Both the position numbers and the translations under genes were made by a program. DNA of 64,000 nt from DASZIT01 sp963819695 (GTDB taxonomy: Bacteria; Actinomycetota; Acidimicrobiia; Acidimicrobiales; RAAP-2): assembly GCA_963819695.1 (NCBI GenBank), contig CAWFXD010000001.1, forward strand, positions 1,922,001 through 1,986,000, written 5' to 3'. This document shows, in pieces, positions 44,597-53,345 of this stretch; the first letter of the stretch is position 1; the number at the start of each line of letters is the position of its first letter. The notes beneath the pieces are model-generated. The model saw nothing but the letters and a program-made list of their open reading frames with translations. It did not search any database and was not told the origin of the DNA.

Positions 44597-45973
44597 CTAC
44601 TCCCGGACTGCGCCCTCCGGCGAGTGGATCTGAGTTTGATCGCCCTTTCGGGCTCTCACCACCCGAATGGTGCCCTTGGTGGGTCCGAAGTCGATGGTCA
44701 TGGGCCGAACATGAAGGCGCTGCGTGGGCACAACGCTCTTGGTGCCCCCCTCTTCGGGTACGACGGTCCAAGGAGAACCGCTCATGTTACGTAGCGTCAG
44801 CTCGTTGGGACGGCCCGGGTAGGACTCTACGATCGCCTCATAATTGTCATGTTTCTTGTCTCGGTTGAGGTGATGGGAGGTGACGACCGCGCCTTCGCAG
44901 AGAACGATCGAGTTGCCCGACAACTCAAGTAAGGGGGGAACATCCAGCCTCCGGTTGCAGTTCCAGCATTTCTGCATCGGATTCTCCCGGTCATAGAACA
45001 CCTGGGCGGTGCACCGGCATTCCGAGACGGAATCGGCGAGTCGGGCGAGGGCGCCTCGCCACTCGCCGGCGGTGATTCGTCCGGCCAGCGAAGCGTCCAT
45101 CAGTCCAGTGGTGAACGCCCTCGTAAACTTCGCCTTGAAGAACTCCGGGTAGATGTCCCAGTAAGTGAGCATCGGGCTCCCGGGTGGTGGACAGTTTGAA
45201 TGATCCTTAGGGTCGAACACGAAAAGGGGGTCCAACCCAAAATGGCGCCGCATCAACTCGTGTTCAGTCACGTGTTGTGATTCCGCCCACGAGTAGGTCG
45301 AGTTGCTGCGGATGCCCTCCAGCGGATGGCCGCGTACGAACATGATGAATAGGAACACCGCCAAGGAATAGAGGTCGGTGACCAAGGATGGTAGGACCAC
45401 GGGCGGCCAGGCTTCGTCGCGCACGATCTCAGGAGCCATGAACTGGTTTGTGCCCCTCACGAAGACCTCACCGCCGTCAATCCCTACGTTGTCGTTGTCA
45501 CAGATGGCAACGGCTGCCGTCTCGGGATCCACGAAGAGGTTGCCAAAGTTGATATCTCGGTAGCACAGCCCCTTGCTATGGAGGGCATGGAAGGCATCAA
45601 CCAGGTTGCGTGCGACCGTCGCCAGTAGGCGAAACGTCGGGTTGTCGTTGATCATTCGGGCGAAAGAGATGAACCGCGGCTCCATATATCTCATGACATA
45701 GCCGAAGCCAGCAAGATCATCACTGGCAACCAGATCAATTGGCCAAACGAAAGACGGGTGCGGGCTGCGGCGGTCGACAAGTGTCCCTATTGATTTGTAG
45801 AGGTCGGCGGACCGGTCCGAGGGGCGCAGCCATTTCACCGCGAAGACCGCCTCCCCCACGGTCGCCAAGTGAACAACCCCCTGACCCCCCTCCTGCAGCC
45901 GGCGACCGATCTTTAGGGTCGTACCCGCTCTGGACATTGCAACTGATTCGCCCACTTCCGGAAGCCAGCTCAC
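44597..45973 (-). CDS. Protein kinase-like protein with C-terminal zinc ribbon (TerY-P type), copy 1
   Basis: 458 residues from a GTG that overlaps the PP2C stop by 4 nt. The kinase core has a glycine loop LQEGGQGVVHLA (27-38), the Lys K47 (FAVKWL), a catalytic loop with YRD in place of HRD (Asp140, Asn145), DND (159-161) in place of DFG, and APE 180-182. Asp and Asn residues for metal binding remain, so activity is likely. Four Cys at 319, 321, 336 and 339 form a zinc ribbon, and a beta-rich tail follows. The architecture fits the kinase of the TerY-P triad, and VWA and PP2C genes are directly upstream. A close paralogue is at 51136-52467. Confidence 0.87.
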   Translation of the reverse strand: MSWLPEVGESVAMSRAGTTLKIGRRLQEGGQGVVHLATVGEAVFAVKWLRPSDRSADLYKSIGTLVDRRSPHPSFVWPIDLVASDDLAGFGYVMRYMEPRFISFARMINDNPTFRLLATVARNLVDAFHALHSKGLCYRDINFGNLFVDPETAAVAICDNDNVGIDGGEVFVRGTNQFMAPEIVRDEAWPPVVLPSLVTDLYSLAVFLFIMFVRGHPLEGIRSNSTYSWAESQHVTEHELMRRHFGLDPLFVFDPKDHSNCPPPGSPMLTYWDIYPEFFKAKFTRAFTTGLMDASLAGRITAGEWRGALARLADSVSECRCTAQVFYDRENPMQKCWNCNRRLDVPPLLELSGNSIVLCEGAVVTSHHLNRDKKHDNYEAIVESYPGRPNELTLRNMSGSPWTVVPEEGGTKSVVPTQRLHVRPMTIDFGPTKGTIRVVRARKGDQTQIHSPEGAVRE

Positions 45974-46974
45974 GGGACCACCGGCCGTTTCTCTCCGGAC
46001 TGACCGGGCCCGCCCTGACTACCACGGGCTCCGGATTGATGTTCAACGGGACTCGAGGAGTTCCCAGCTGATGGCACGATCCTGACCGTCTCCGCGTTGG
46101 CGTTTCGCCACGTGGTGTCACCTTCGATCTCGGCAACGAGAAGGGCCACGGTGGTGTCGTCGCCGCTCCCGTCCGATGAGGCGCATTGGGCCAACCAGGC
46201 CGGGAGCTGGTCGGCTACCCACCCTGTCCCATGGGAGCGAAGCAGATTCACAAGATCACTCCCAACTGCGGGCTCCCACTGATCGATCGCCTGGGCATTT
46301 CCGTAGCCATCGGTGGCCATGAGGATTCCGAATACGGTCTTCACCGTCTGATCGATGACCGAAACCCGAAACGCCCTCGCCGCCGCGGCCTGGCAGAGAC
46401 TCGAGGTGTGATGTCCGTCAAGGCTCAGATCGACCGGCATCGGCAACAGCACATCTCCACCAGGCAAGAGGGCGACAATGTCGCCGTCGCCTATCTGCAA
46501 GAGAAGCACCCATCGATTCCAAGACACGGCTATGAGGAGCGTGGATCCGTATGCCGACTCCGGCCCGTCATGAAAGTTGGTCTGCAACTCTTCCTCGACG
46601 GGTGTGAATGGGCTCGATTCGACATCATTGGCAACCGCGGCCTTCCAGCCGTCAAGGATGTTCGGGACCAGCACATGCTCCGCGAATACCTCCAGCTCGT
46701 CCGGTCGATCGATGGCCAGCAATCCCTGGCTGAACGAATCTATTGATCGGCATGCCACGTCAACCGCAAAGCGGGACCCACTTCTGCTTCGGAAGTGGCG
46801 CCAGTGCCCGTGCCCGTCCGCCACCGCCACAACGAGTGCACCCTGCCCGAGCGAGTCGATGGCCTGTGACTGCACCGCATCTTGATTTGGAGTGTCCGTC
46901 GACTCGTGCGAAGCCCCTCGGACGCTTGCCGACAGGACCCGCCATGGGGGGGCGTCCAGAATCCAAGTCGACAT
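45970..46974 (-). CDS. PP2C-family serine/threonine phosphatase
   Basis: 334 residues. PP2C motifs: TPNQDAV (Asp32), VAVADGHGHW (Asp53, Gly54, His55), GSTLLIAVSWNRW, IGDGDIVAL, LMATDGYGNA, and DDTTVALLV. These carry the metal-binding Asp residues, so it should be an active Mg/Mn-dependent phosphatase. The C-terminal 35 residues are basic and low-complexity. It is placed between the VWA and kinase genes and overlaps the kinase start, so it is the probable antagonist of the kinases. It has no membrane segment. Confidence 0.9.
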   Translation of the reverse strand: MSTWILDAPPWRVLSASVRGASHESTDTPNQDAVQSQAIDSLGQGALVVAVADGHGHWRHFRSRSGSRFAVDVACRSIDSFSQGLLAIDRPDELEVFAEHVLVPNILDGWKAAVANDVESSPFTPVEEELQTNFHDGPESAYGSTLLIAVSWNRWVLLLQIGDGDIVALLPGGDVLLPMPVDLSLDGHHTSSLCQAAAARAFRVSVIDQTVKTVFGILMATDGYGNAQAIDQWEPAVGSDLVNLLRSHGTGWVADQLPAWLAQCASSDGSGDDTTVALLVAEIEGDTTWRNANAETVRIVPSAGNSSSPVEHQSGARGSQGGPGQSGEKRPVVP

Positions 46975-46980
46975 CTCGGA

Positions 46981-47724
46981 TCACACGATGGTTTCTCGGT
47001 CAAACGCACCAGGTGGTTGCCCCGACCCCGGACCTAGGATTTGTTTTGCCAGCGCGCCCCGGTCCGCCCCCTCTTCCGACATGCGCGACACCGCGATTGA
47101 CACAGCCACCAGGCGTTCAGCCACTTCGTCGCTGTTGTCGGCCAGCAGGACCGGGATCGACGGATCCCCGATAAAGCGATCCAAGTATTCCGATCTGGCA
47201 TTGTCGCCGATGGCGATGGCCAGCCGGAGTGAAGATCGACCCGCCGGGAAGGACATCAACGACGCCAATCCGGACTCGAATTCACCTGCTCGGTCCGTCG
47301 GCTTCCCATCGGTCACCAAGAGGATGGCCGGTCTCAACGCCCGGCTCTCCAGGCGGTCAGGCCCCAGCGCGGCGGCGACTTCCCGGAATGCGGGCCCCAT
47401 GTTCGTCTGGCCGACTTCGCTCGACCCTGCCTTGGGATGAATGGCCTGGAGCGGCTTCCAGTGCAGTTCGGAGACCCCAACTGGTTCCGGCACGTGCCAG
47501 ATGGGCCTGGTCGCAAAGCCCAGCACCCGGACCATCACCTGGGCCTGGAGTTGGTCGCGCTCCCACGCGGCCAGGTGAGACAGCATTTCGGCGACGGCAA
47601 GGTTCAAAGATTGCATCCTCTGGCCCAACATCGAGCCGGAGCAGTCGGCCACGATAATGAAGTGCAGCGGTCGGCGGGCAACTCCGCCTCCCGGCATCAA
47701 GGTTCGAGATGCCGGCATGGTCAC
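46981..47724 (-). CDS. VWA domain protein (TerY-like)
   Basis: 247 residues. The MIDAS motif is D27-x-S29-x-S31 (IVADCSGSMLGQRM) with the Thr in GQTNMGPAF and the Asp in LVTDGKPTD. The compact VWA with no other domain is like TerY. It lies 6 nt upstream of the PP2C gene, so the two are cotranscribed. In TerY-P systems a VWA protein of this type is paired with a kinase and PP2C; it is thought to bind metal and act as a scaffold. Confidence 0.88.
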   Translation of the reverse strand: MTMPASRTLMPGGGVARRPLHFIIVADCSGSMLGQRMQSLNLAVAEMLSHLAAWERDQLQAQVMVRVLGFATRPIWHVPEPVGVSELHWKPLQAIHPKAGSSEVGQTNMGPAFREVAAALGPDRLESRALRPAILLVTDGKPTDRAGEFESGLASLMSFPAGRSSLRLAIAIGDNARSEYLDRFIGDPSIPVLLADNSDEVAERLVAVSIAVSRMSEEGADRGALAKQILGPGSGQPPGAFDRETIV

Positions 47725-47799
47725 GCGCCTTCCTCCCGACCCGGGTTTGCCCGGTCGTTCGGTTCCGACACCCCTGATCCGAGCATTGCGAACACCCTC

Positions 47800-49095
47800 C
47801 TATGAAGTGAGGTCGTAATCGTTGGCCAAATAGTCCTTGTTGATGCTCTGCAGGGTGGCGACGTCGCTACTGCAGGTGATGGCAAGCGCGGCGAGATTCT
47901 TACTGTCAACCGTCCAGCCGACCACTCCGAATCCGGCATTCGTATTCGAGCAGATCGGTGGTGGTGAGGACAGGACGGAAGCGAGGCTTACGCCCGATCC
48001 GACTTGAAAATCGGTTCCGTTGAAGAGAAAGACATTGCCGACCGCCTTGCCGTTGGCCGTCACATTGGTTTCGCAATAGGTGCCATTGGTGCTGGTACCC
48101 GAGAGCGTCGCCGAGGTGCAGTCGCCTTGGCCGCTCTGCATCCGGTTCCCCGAGAGCAGAGTGCTGCTGTAGTAGTTGTCGGCGTCGGCGGAGGTGTCAT
48201 ACTGCTGATAAATGAGGACGTCGGCATCCGGCACGTTGCTACCACTGCACACGACCTGGGCGGTCTCATTTGTATCGATAAAGTCCGACGAAGCCTCGTT
48301 GGTGCATTGAGCCGCAAACGCACTGGGCATCCGACTGATCAATGAGGCCGGCGTCGTGGTGGCGGTGGTGGCCGATGTCGGGGGCGTGGTGGGAGGCGGG
48401 TTAGGAGTCGGCTTGGACGAAGACACGAGCACGACAATCAGGATGACCGCCAGGACGACGGCACCCACTGATCCGCCGATAATGGCATTGCGCTTGCCGG
48501 CCGAACCTCCCGAAGACGGCGGTACGGTGCCGTCGTTGAATGACTGTCCGCCACCCCCGAGGTAAGCGGGCTCGGTCGGAGGCTGCGGAAGTGGCGGCTG
48601 GGGAGCCGGAGGTTGAGTAACCGGGGGCGGGGGGAGGGGTGGCTGGTTGACCGGAGGTTGAGTAACCGGGGGTGGGGGAAGAGGTGGCGACGGAATCGGA
48701 GGCGCAGACTCCTGACCCTGGGCGACCGGTGGCTGAAGCGATGGTGGCAGCGGGTCGCTGACTTGGTAGCCGAGCACCCTGGCAAACTCCCCGGTGACCC
48801 ACAGACAGCCCTCGGATCCTGATGGGGAGTGCTCGCCGAATTTGGCCGCCGTCAGTCGAACCGCGGAGTCGGGATCCATGCCTTGACTGATGTGCTCTTG
48901 CAGGCTGGTCGCCACCCCGGCGTCGGCCGCTTCGAGGAGGAGTGTTTTGACCGGGGTCGTTTCACCCGGGAGGTGATCCTGGAGGGCGCCATCCAGAATA
49001 TTTCGCTTGGAAAGCGCCGGCGGCCCGAAATCGTTGACAATGGCCGTCAGGGCTGCTTGGACTTCGCCGGCGGGATCCAATTGGTCATTGGCCAT
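47800..49095 (-). CDS. Membrane protein with repeated N-terminal helical domain (paralogue of 40519-41727)
   Basis: 431 residues. Residues 1-117 match the N-terminal domain of the protein at 40519 (LDPAGEVQAALTAIVNDFGP ... LWVTGEFARVLGYQVSDPL). A Pro/Gln-rich linker with repeated VTQPP segments (about 120-185) and a membrane helix (about 208-230) follow. The outer domain has Cys pairs (AAQCTNEA, AQVVCSG, GDCTSAT, YCETNV, PICSN, ITCSS). It resembles DUF4352- or PASTA-like secreted modules only vaguely, so the function is unknown. Its gene lies inside the kinase-phosphatase operon, between the FHA-protease and VWA genes. Confidence 0.75.
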   Translation of the reverse strand: MANDQLDPAGEVQAALTAIVNDFGPPALSKRNILDGALQDHLPGETTPVKTLLLEAADAGVATSLQEHISQGMDPDSAVRLTAAKFGEHSPSGSEGCLWVTGEFARVLGYQVSDPLPPSLQPPVAQGQESAPPIPSPPLPPPPVTQPPVNQPPLPPPPVTQPPAPQPPLPQPPTEPAYLGGGGQSFNDGTVPPSSGGSAGKRNAIIGGSVGAVVLAVILIVVLVSSSKPTPNPPPTTPPTSATTATTTPASLISRMPSAFAAQCTNEASSDFIDTNETAQVVCSGSNVPDADVLIYQQYDTSADADNYYSSTLLSGNRMQSGQGDCTSATLSGTSTNGTYCETNVTANGKAVGNVFLFNGTDFQVGSGVSLASVLSSPPPICSNTNAGFGVVGWTVDSKNLAALAITCSSDVATLQSINKDYLANDYDLTS

Positions 49096-49192
49096 CCGCT
49101 TCTCCTTGCTGCTAGGGCAACATGTGCAGCCCTCGGTCGTTCCCGGGGAGGGTGTTGGCTGCTCATATTAATCTCACGTGTTCGTCGTCTGC

Positions 49193-51139
49193 TCATTGCG
49201 CGCTACCTCCGACAACCAGAATTACCGGCGAGCCGCCGCTGGAGGTAGGCAGCGGCTCGAGGTTGGGACCGGCCAGGAGAGTGGTGGAGTAGGACCCATC
49301 TGGCCATTGAGGGTTCCCGAGGGCAGCCTGGCTGTCGATTACCATCGCGATACACCCCGAACTCGTGGTCAAGATCGACTGGGGAAGCGGCTGGACGAGT
49401 GAACCGTTGGAGAGCTCAACGGAGATAGCCACGTCAATTCCTACCGGGAATCCACTGTAATTCGCCGCAAAGAAAAGGGACGAAGCCCCGCCCCCCGCAC
49501 TGCGTCCCCCGGCGCAGGCTGCCTTCTTAGTGAGTCCAATCCCGATGCCATCTACGCGTTGAGACGGAGCGGTGGGGACCAGGAGGTGACTCTGATAGGT
49601 CGTCCCGTTCTTGGCTGCGGCGATAAGCGGCGCAGCTTCGGAGACGGAGCGAAGTCGCCAGGAGACATCGGCACCTTCCCCCGAGACGGCAAGACTCGGG
49701 ATGCCAATGAGCTGCCCGGCATTGTTGATCGCCGCACCGCCCGAGTTCCCATGGGCAATTCGGGCGGTGGTTTCGAGTTGGAAACGGGGATCGGTGACGT
49801 GGTTGAGGGGGTCGGGGATGAACGTCGAGATGGCCCCGTTGGTGACAGTGATCGAATCCGACTCCGCTACCCCCGGGAAGCCAAGGACCGTGACCGGTTG
49901 ATCGAGTTGAACGTCGTTGACATTGCCGAGGGGCAGATACGGCAGTCGGAGAGAGGCGGGATTCAGCGGTTGGCCGTCAGCCGTGGCGTCGATCTGGACA
50001 ACCGCGAGGTCGAGATACCCGTCCACCGCAACGGGTCGTGCTTGATAGCGGGCAACGACCGGCGAGGATTGACCAGTCGTCACCTCCACCGTCAGAAGGG
50101 GCGGGTTCGGATCCAGGGTGGCGCCGGGCACGCCCTGATTGACGGCCTCGCCGGCGGCTTGTGGCTCCGCTACATGGCCATTGGTGAGGATGAGGCCATT
50201 TGCGGATATGACCGTTCCTGAGCCCCAACCCGCGTAGTCGTCGGGCGACCCTTGCAGGAGGCGGACAGTCGCCGCCTCGGCACGAGCCAGGGATCCAGAC
50301 GAAAGCGCCGAGGGGCTGCCGGCACTCTGGGTGCCCCCCGAGAAGACACCCGCCACTGCCGCTGATGCCCCCGTGACCACCGCGACAACGACGAAGATGG
50401 CAGTTCCCACCCGCGCCCGCGCCTTGAACGTCCTTCGGCGTTTGTTGGCGTAGAGGCGTTCAGCACTGAGGGGTGGCGTCACTGCCAGTTCCTCTCCAGT
50501 GGCGGGGTCACCGAGGCGGAGGATCACCGATTCGGTAATCCGCAAAGGTTTCCGTAAACGCTTCCCGTTGAGAAAGGTCCCTCGGCTCGAAGTGTCGGTA
50601 TATACCGCACCGCCTTGGTCCGATGTCAAAAAGCCGTGGTATCGACGACTGACGAGGGCGTTGGTGGTGACGAGCTCGAGCGATGGATCGCGGCCGATCT
50701 GTATTCGTGCGCCCACCGGGAATATTCGCTGCTCACCCTCCAAGCGGACAACCAGGACCGGGGAGCCAACCCCGGACTCGGTGCTCCCGGGTGTCACCGC
50801 GGTTGCGCCAACCGGTTCGGCGACGATGGCGGCTCCCTCGGAGTCGAGGAGTGGGACAAGTGACACAGTCGTTCCGTTCGTCGGACTTCCGAGAGACACG
50901 GTGACGGGTGCCTGGATGGAAATGGTGGTGACCCGCTCCCCCGCAACCCAGGTTCCGTTCCGACTGCCCTCGTCGGTCAGAACCCAGGCTCCGTCGCCAT
51001 ACGCCACCCGGAGATGCACGCGACCAACTGCCGGATCGGACAACTGGACCGAGGAGTCGTCATTTCGGCCGATGCTGACGGCATCTCCCGGGTGGAAGAC
51101 GAATCGCCGGCCGCCGGCGACAACTTCGAGGTTCGTCAT
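49193..51139 (-). CDS. FHA-FHA membrane trypsin-like serine protease
   Basis: 648 residues. Order: FHA1 (about 1-95, with SIGRNDDSSVQLSDPAVGRVH and SRNGTWVAG), FHA2 (about 125-220, with IQIGRDPSLELVTTNALVSRRYH and SRGTFLNGKRL), a membrane helix (about 245-268), and an outer trypsin/DegP-like domain. The catalytic triad is His322 (LTNGHVAEP), Asp377 (YLDLAVVQID) and Ser466 (AHGNSGGAAIN). So phosphothreonine-binding domains face the cytoplasm and a protease faces outside. The start overlaps the stop of the upstream kinase (51136-52467), so it is cotranscribed and is a likely substrate or partner. Confidence 0.9.
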   Translation of the reverse strand: MTNLEVVAGGRRFVFHPGDAVSIGRNDDSSVQLSDPAVGRVHLRVAYGDGAWVLTDEGSRNGTWVAGERVTTISIQAPVTVSLGSPTNGTTVSLVPLLDSEGAAIVAEPVGATAVTPGSTESGVGSPVLVVRLEGEQRIFPVGARIQIGRDPSLELVTTNALVSRRYHGFLTSDQGGAVYTDTSSRGTFLNGKRLRKPLRITESVILRLGDPATGEELAVTPPLSAERLYANKRRRTFKARARVGTAIFVVVAVVTGASAAVAGVFSGGTQSAGSPSALSSGSLARAEAATVRLLQGSPDDYAGWGSGTVISANGLILTNGHVAEPQAAGEAVNQGVPGATLDPNPPLLTVEVTTGQSSPVVARYQARPVAVDGYLDLAVVQIDATADGQPLNPASLRLPYLPLGNVNDVQLDQPVTVLGFPGVAESDSITVTNGAISTFIPDPLNHVTDPRFQLETTARIAHGNSGGAAINNAGQLIGIPSLAVSGEGADVSWRLRSVSEAAPLIAAAKNGTTYQSHLLVPTAPSQRVDGIGIGLTKKAACAGGRSAGGGASSLFFAANYSGFPVGIDVAISVELSNGSLVQPLPQSILTTSSGCIAMVIDSQAALGNPQWPDGSYSTTLLAGPNLEPLPTSSGGSPVILVVGGSAQ

Positions 51140-52467
51140 GGTTGCGTTTGCCGCTTGGGGTCAGGGACTCGAAGGATTCCCTTCACGGGTCCGAAGTCGA
51201 TGGTCATGGGTCGAATGCGAAGGCGCTGCATGGGGTCCACCGCCTTGGGTCCTTCTCCGTTGGGAACGACGGTCCAAGAAGATGAGCCTAAGTTCCGTAG
51301 CGTGAGTTCGTCGGGACTGCCCGGATATCTCTCGACAATCGCCTCATTGTTGTCATGTCTCTTGCCTCTGCGGAGATGATGGGACGTCACCACCGCGCCT
51401 TGGCACATAACGATCGTGTTGCCGGACAGATCGAGCAACGGAGGTACCCGCGGTGTCTCCCCGCAGTTCCAACATTTCCGCTCTGGACTGTCCTGATCAT
51501 AGAAGACCGCGGCCGTGCACTGGCATTCGGAGACGCAATCGCCAAGTCGGGTGAGGGCACTCCGCCACTCGCCCGCGGTAATTCGGCCGGCCAAGGACGC
51601 GTCCGTCAGTCCGGTGGTGAACGCCCTGGTGAACTTCGCCTTGAAATACTCCGGGTAGATGTTCCAGTAGGTGAGCATCGGGCTACCCGGTGGCGGGCAA
51701 TTGGACGAATCGTGGGGGTCGAACACGAAGAGAGGGTTGGAGCCGAAGTTGTGCCGGGTCAATTCTTGCTCGGCCGCGTGTTGCGATTCCGCCCACGAAT
51801 ACGTCGAGTAGGTGCGAATCCCCTCCAAGGGGTGGCCGCGGACAAACATGATGAAGAGAAATACCGCGAGGGAATAGAGGTCGGTGACCGAGGACGGTAC
51901 CGTTTCATAGCGCACCACCTCGGGCGCCATGAATCGAGTCGTCCCCATGACGAATACATCGCCACCGTCGATTCCAACATTGTCGTTGTCGCAGATGGCA
52001 ACTTCGGCCGTTTCGGGATCAACGAAAAGGTTGCCAAAACTGATATCCCGATAGCAAAGCCCTTTGGTGTGGAGGGCATGGAAGGCGTCAACGAGATTTC
52101 GACCAACGGTGGCGAGGACTCGAAATGTCGGGCTCCCCTCCAGCATCTGGGAGAAAGAGATGAATCGGGGCTCCATATATCTCATGAGGTATCCGAAGCC
52201 ACCCAGATCGTCACTGACGACCAGATCGATGGGCCAGACAAACGACGGATGTGGGCTGGGACGATCGACGAGTGCCCGTATCGAGTTGTAGAGGTCGGCA
52301 TTCCGTTCCGACGGTCGGAGCCATTTCAGGGCAAAGACCGCGTCCTCGGCGGTCGCCAAGTGAACGACCCCCTGCCCCCCCTCCTTCAGGCGGCGCCCGA
52401 CCTTGAGAATCGTGCCGGCTCTCGACATCGTCACCGACTCCCCCTCGCTGGGTGCCCAGCTCACCAA
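51136..52467 (-). CDS. Protein kinase-like protein with C-terminal zinc ribbon (TerY-P type), copy 2
   Basis: 443 residues, a close paralogue of 44597-45973 with the same features: glycine loop LKEGGQGVVHLA, Lys48 (FALKWL), YRDISFGNLF, CDNDNVG, FMAPEVVR, and Cys residues in ECQCTAAVFYD and KCWNC. A beta-rich tail (GAVVTSHHLRRGK) follows. It overlaps the FHA-protease gene by 4 nt. The duplication within the operon suggests two kinases acting on different targets, or a tandem duplication followed by separation. The start at 52467 follows the FHA-wHTH gene by 86 nt. Confidence 0.87.
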   Translation of the reverse strand: MVSWAPSEGESVTMSRAGTILKVGRRLKEGGQGVVHLATAEDAVFALKWLRPSERNADLYNSIRALVDRPSPHPSFVWPIDLVVSDDLGGFGYLMRYMEPRFISFSQMLEGSPTFRVLATVGRNLVDAFHALHTKGLCYRDISFGNLFVDPETAEVAICDNDNVGIDGGDVFVMGTTRFMAPEVVRYETVPSSVTDLYSLAVFLFIMFVRGHPLEGIRTYSTYSWAESQHAAEQELTRHNFGSNPLFVFDPHDSSNCPPPGSPMLTYWNIYPEYFKAKFTRAFTTGLTDASLAGRITAGEWRSALTRLGDCVSECQCTAAVFYDQDSPERKCWNCGETPRVPPLLDLSGNTIVMCQGAVVTSHHLRRGKRHDNNEAIVERYPGSPDELTLRNLGSSSWTVVPNGEGPKAVDPMQRLRIRPMTIDFGPVKGILRVPDPKRQTQP

Positions 52468-52552
52468 GACCCGGAATCTTCTTCAGAACCGAGAGACGGC
52501 GTCGCCAGCCGCCCATTGCCGCATGCGATCTCGGCCGGAAAGAGCACCCGGG

Positions 52553-53179
52553 TCACGGCTCGAGAGCCGGGGACCCGCTGCCACCGTGCTTCAGATCAGC
52601 CACCGCAACCGCACCGCGCATGATCGCCGCATTCGCGAGGCGCACCCTCCGCCGTTCGCCATCGCCGTGAATGGCGAACTTGTCGTACAAGTTGAGGAGG
52701 TGCTGCTTCACCGCGGCGTCGCTCACCACGAGCTCGGTCGCCACTTGGTGGATTGTCGCCGGCTCAGTGAACACCGATCCGGCCACGATCGGTCGGCACA
52801 GCGCGATCAGGACATCGCGTTCGCGGCGGGTCAGCGGTGGCGGAGCTTCAAGGCCCTCCGTCCGATCCGGATCGTCAATCTTGCTCTCCGGGCGCAGCAC
52901 CAGGCGTGTGGTACCCACCTTCAGATCGTCACCACTGTGCAGGACCCGGTCCGACCAGATCCGCTCGCCGTTGACGAAGGTGCCATTTCGGCTGCCCAGA
53001 TCTCTGACACACCAGCCGGCGGAGAAACGTTGAAGCACCGCATGGAGCCGGGATACTTTTGGGTCTCCGACAATGACGACACTGTTGCCCGGAGATGCCC
53101 CGATCGTCACCTCCTGGGATTCGTCGATGGCCGCGAGTTCCACTCCCGTCTGCTGCCAAATTTCGAGGTAGTCGGGCAT
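52553..53179 (-). CDS. FHA domain protein with C-terminal winged helix
   Basis: 208 residues. The FHA domain (about 20-98) has the phosphothreonine-binding signature KVSRLHAVLQ and LGSRNGTFVNGERI. A LuxR-like winged helix follows (about 116-190: PLTRRERDVLIALCRP, VATELVVSDAAVKQHLLNLYDKF, GERRRVRLANAA), so it could bind DNA or act as a phospho-regulated adaptor. It is first in the operon on the minus strand, about 86 nt upstream of a kinase gene. There is no membrane segment. Confidence 0.85.
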   Translation of the reverse strand: MPDYLEIWQQTGVELAAIDESQEVTIGASPGNSVVIVGDPKVSRLHAVLQRFSAGWCVRDLGSRNGTFVNGERIWSDRVLHSGDDLKVGTTRLVLRPESKIDDPDRTEGLEAPPPLTRRERDVLIALCRPIVAGSVFTEPATIHQVATELVVSDAAVKQHLLNLYDKFAIHGDGERRRVRLANAAIMRGAVAVADLKHGGSGSPALEP

Positions 53180-53345
53180 CTTGTCCGTTCTCCTGAGCTA
53201 CTTGGCTCGTTCTCCCGCGATTGAGCAGCCGAATCCGCTAGGAGCCTACCGAGGGCGCCAGCGACGCGTCGGATTGACGAGATCCGTGGGCTCCGAGGCT
53301 GAGAACGTCAACCGCCTCAACCGGCCGGTCGGCCTCGCCACAGGA

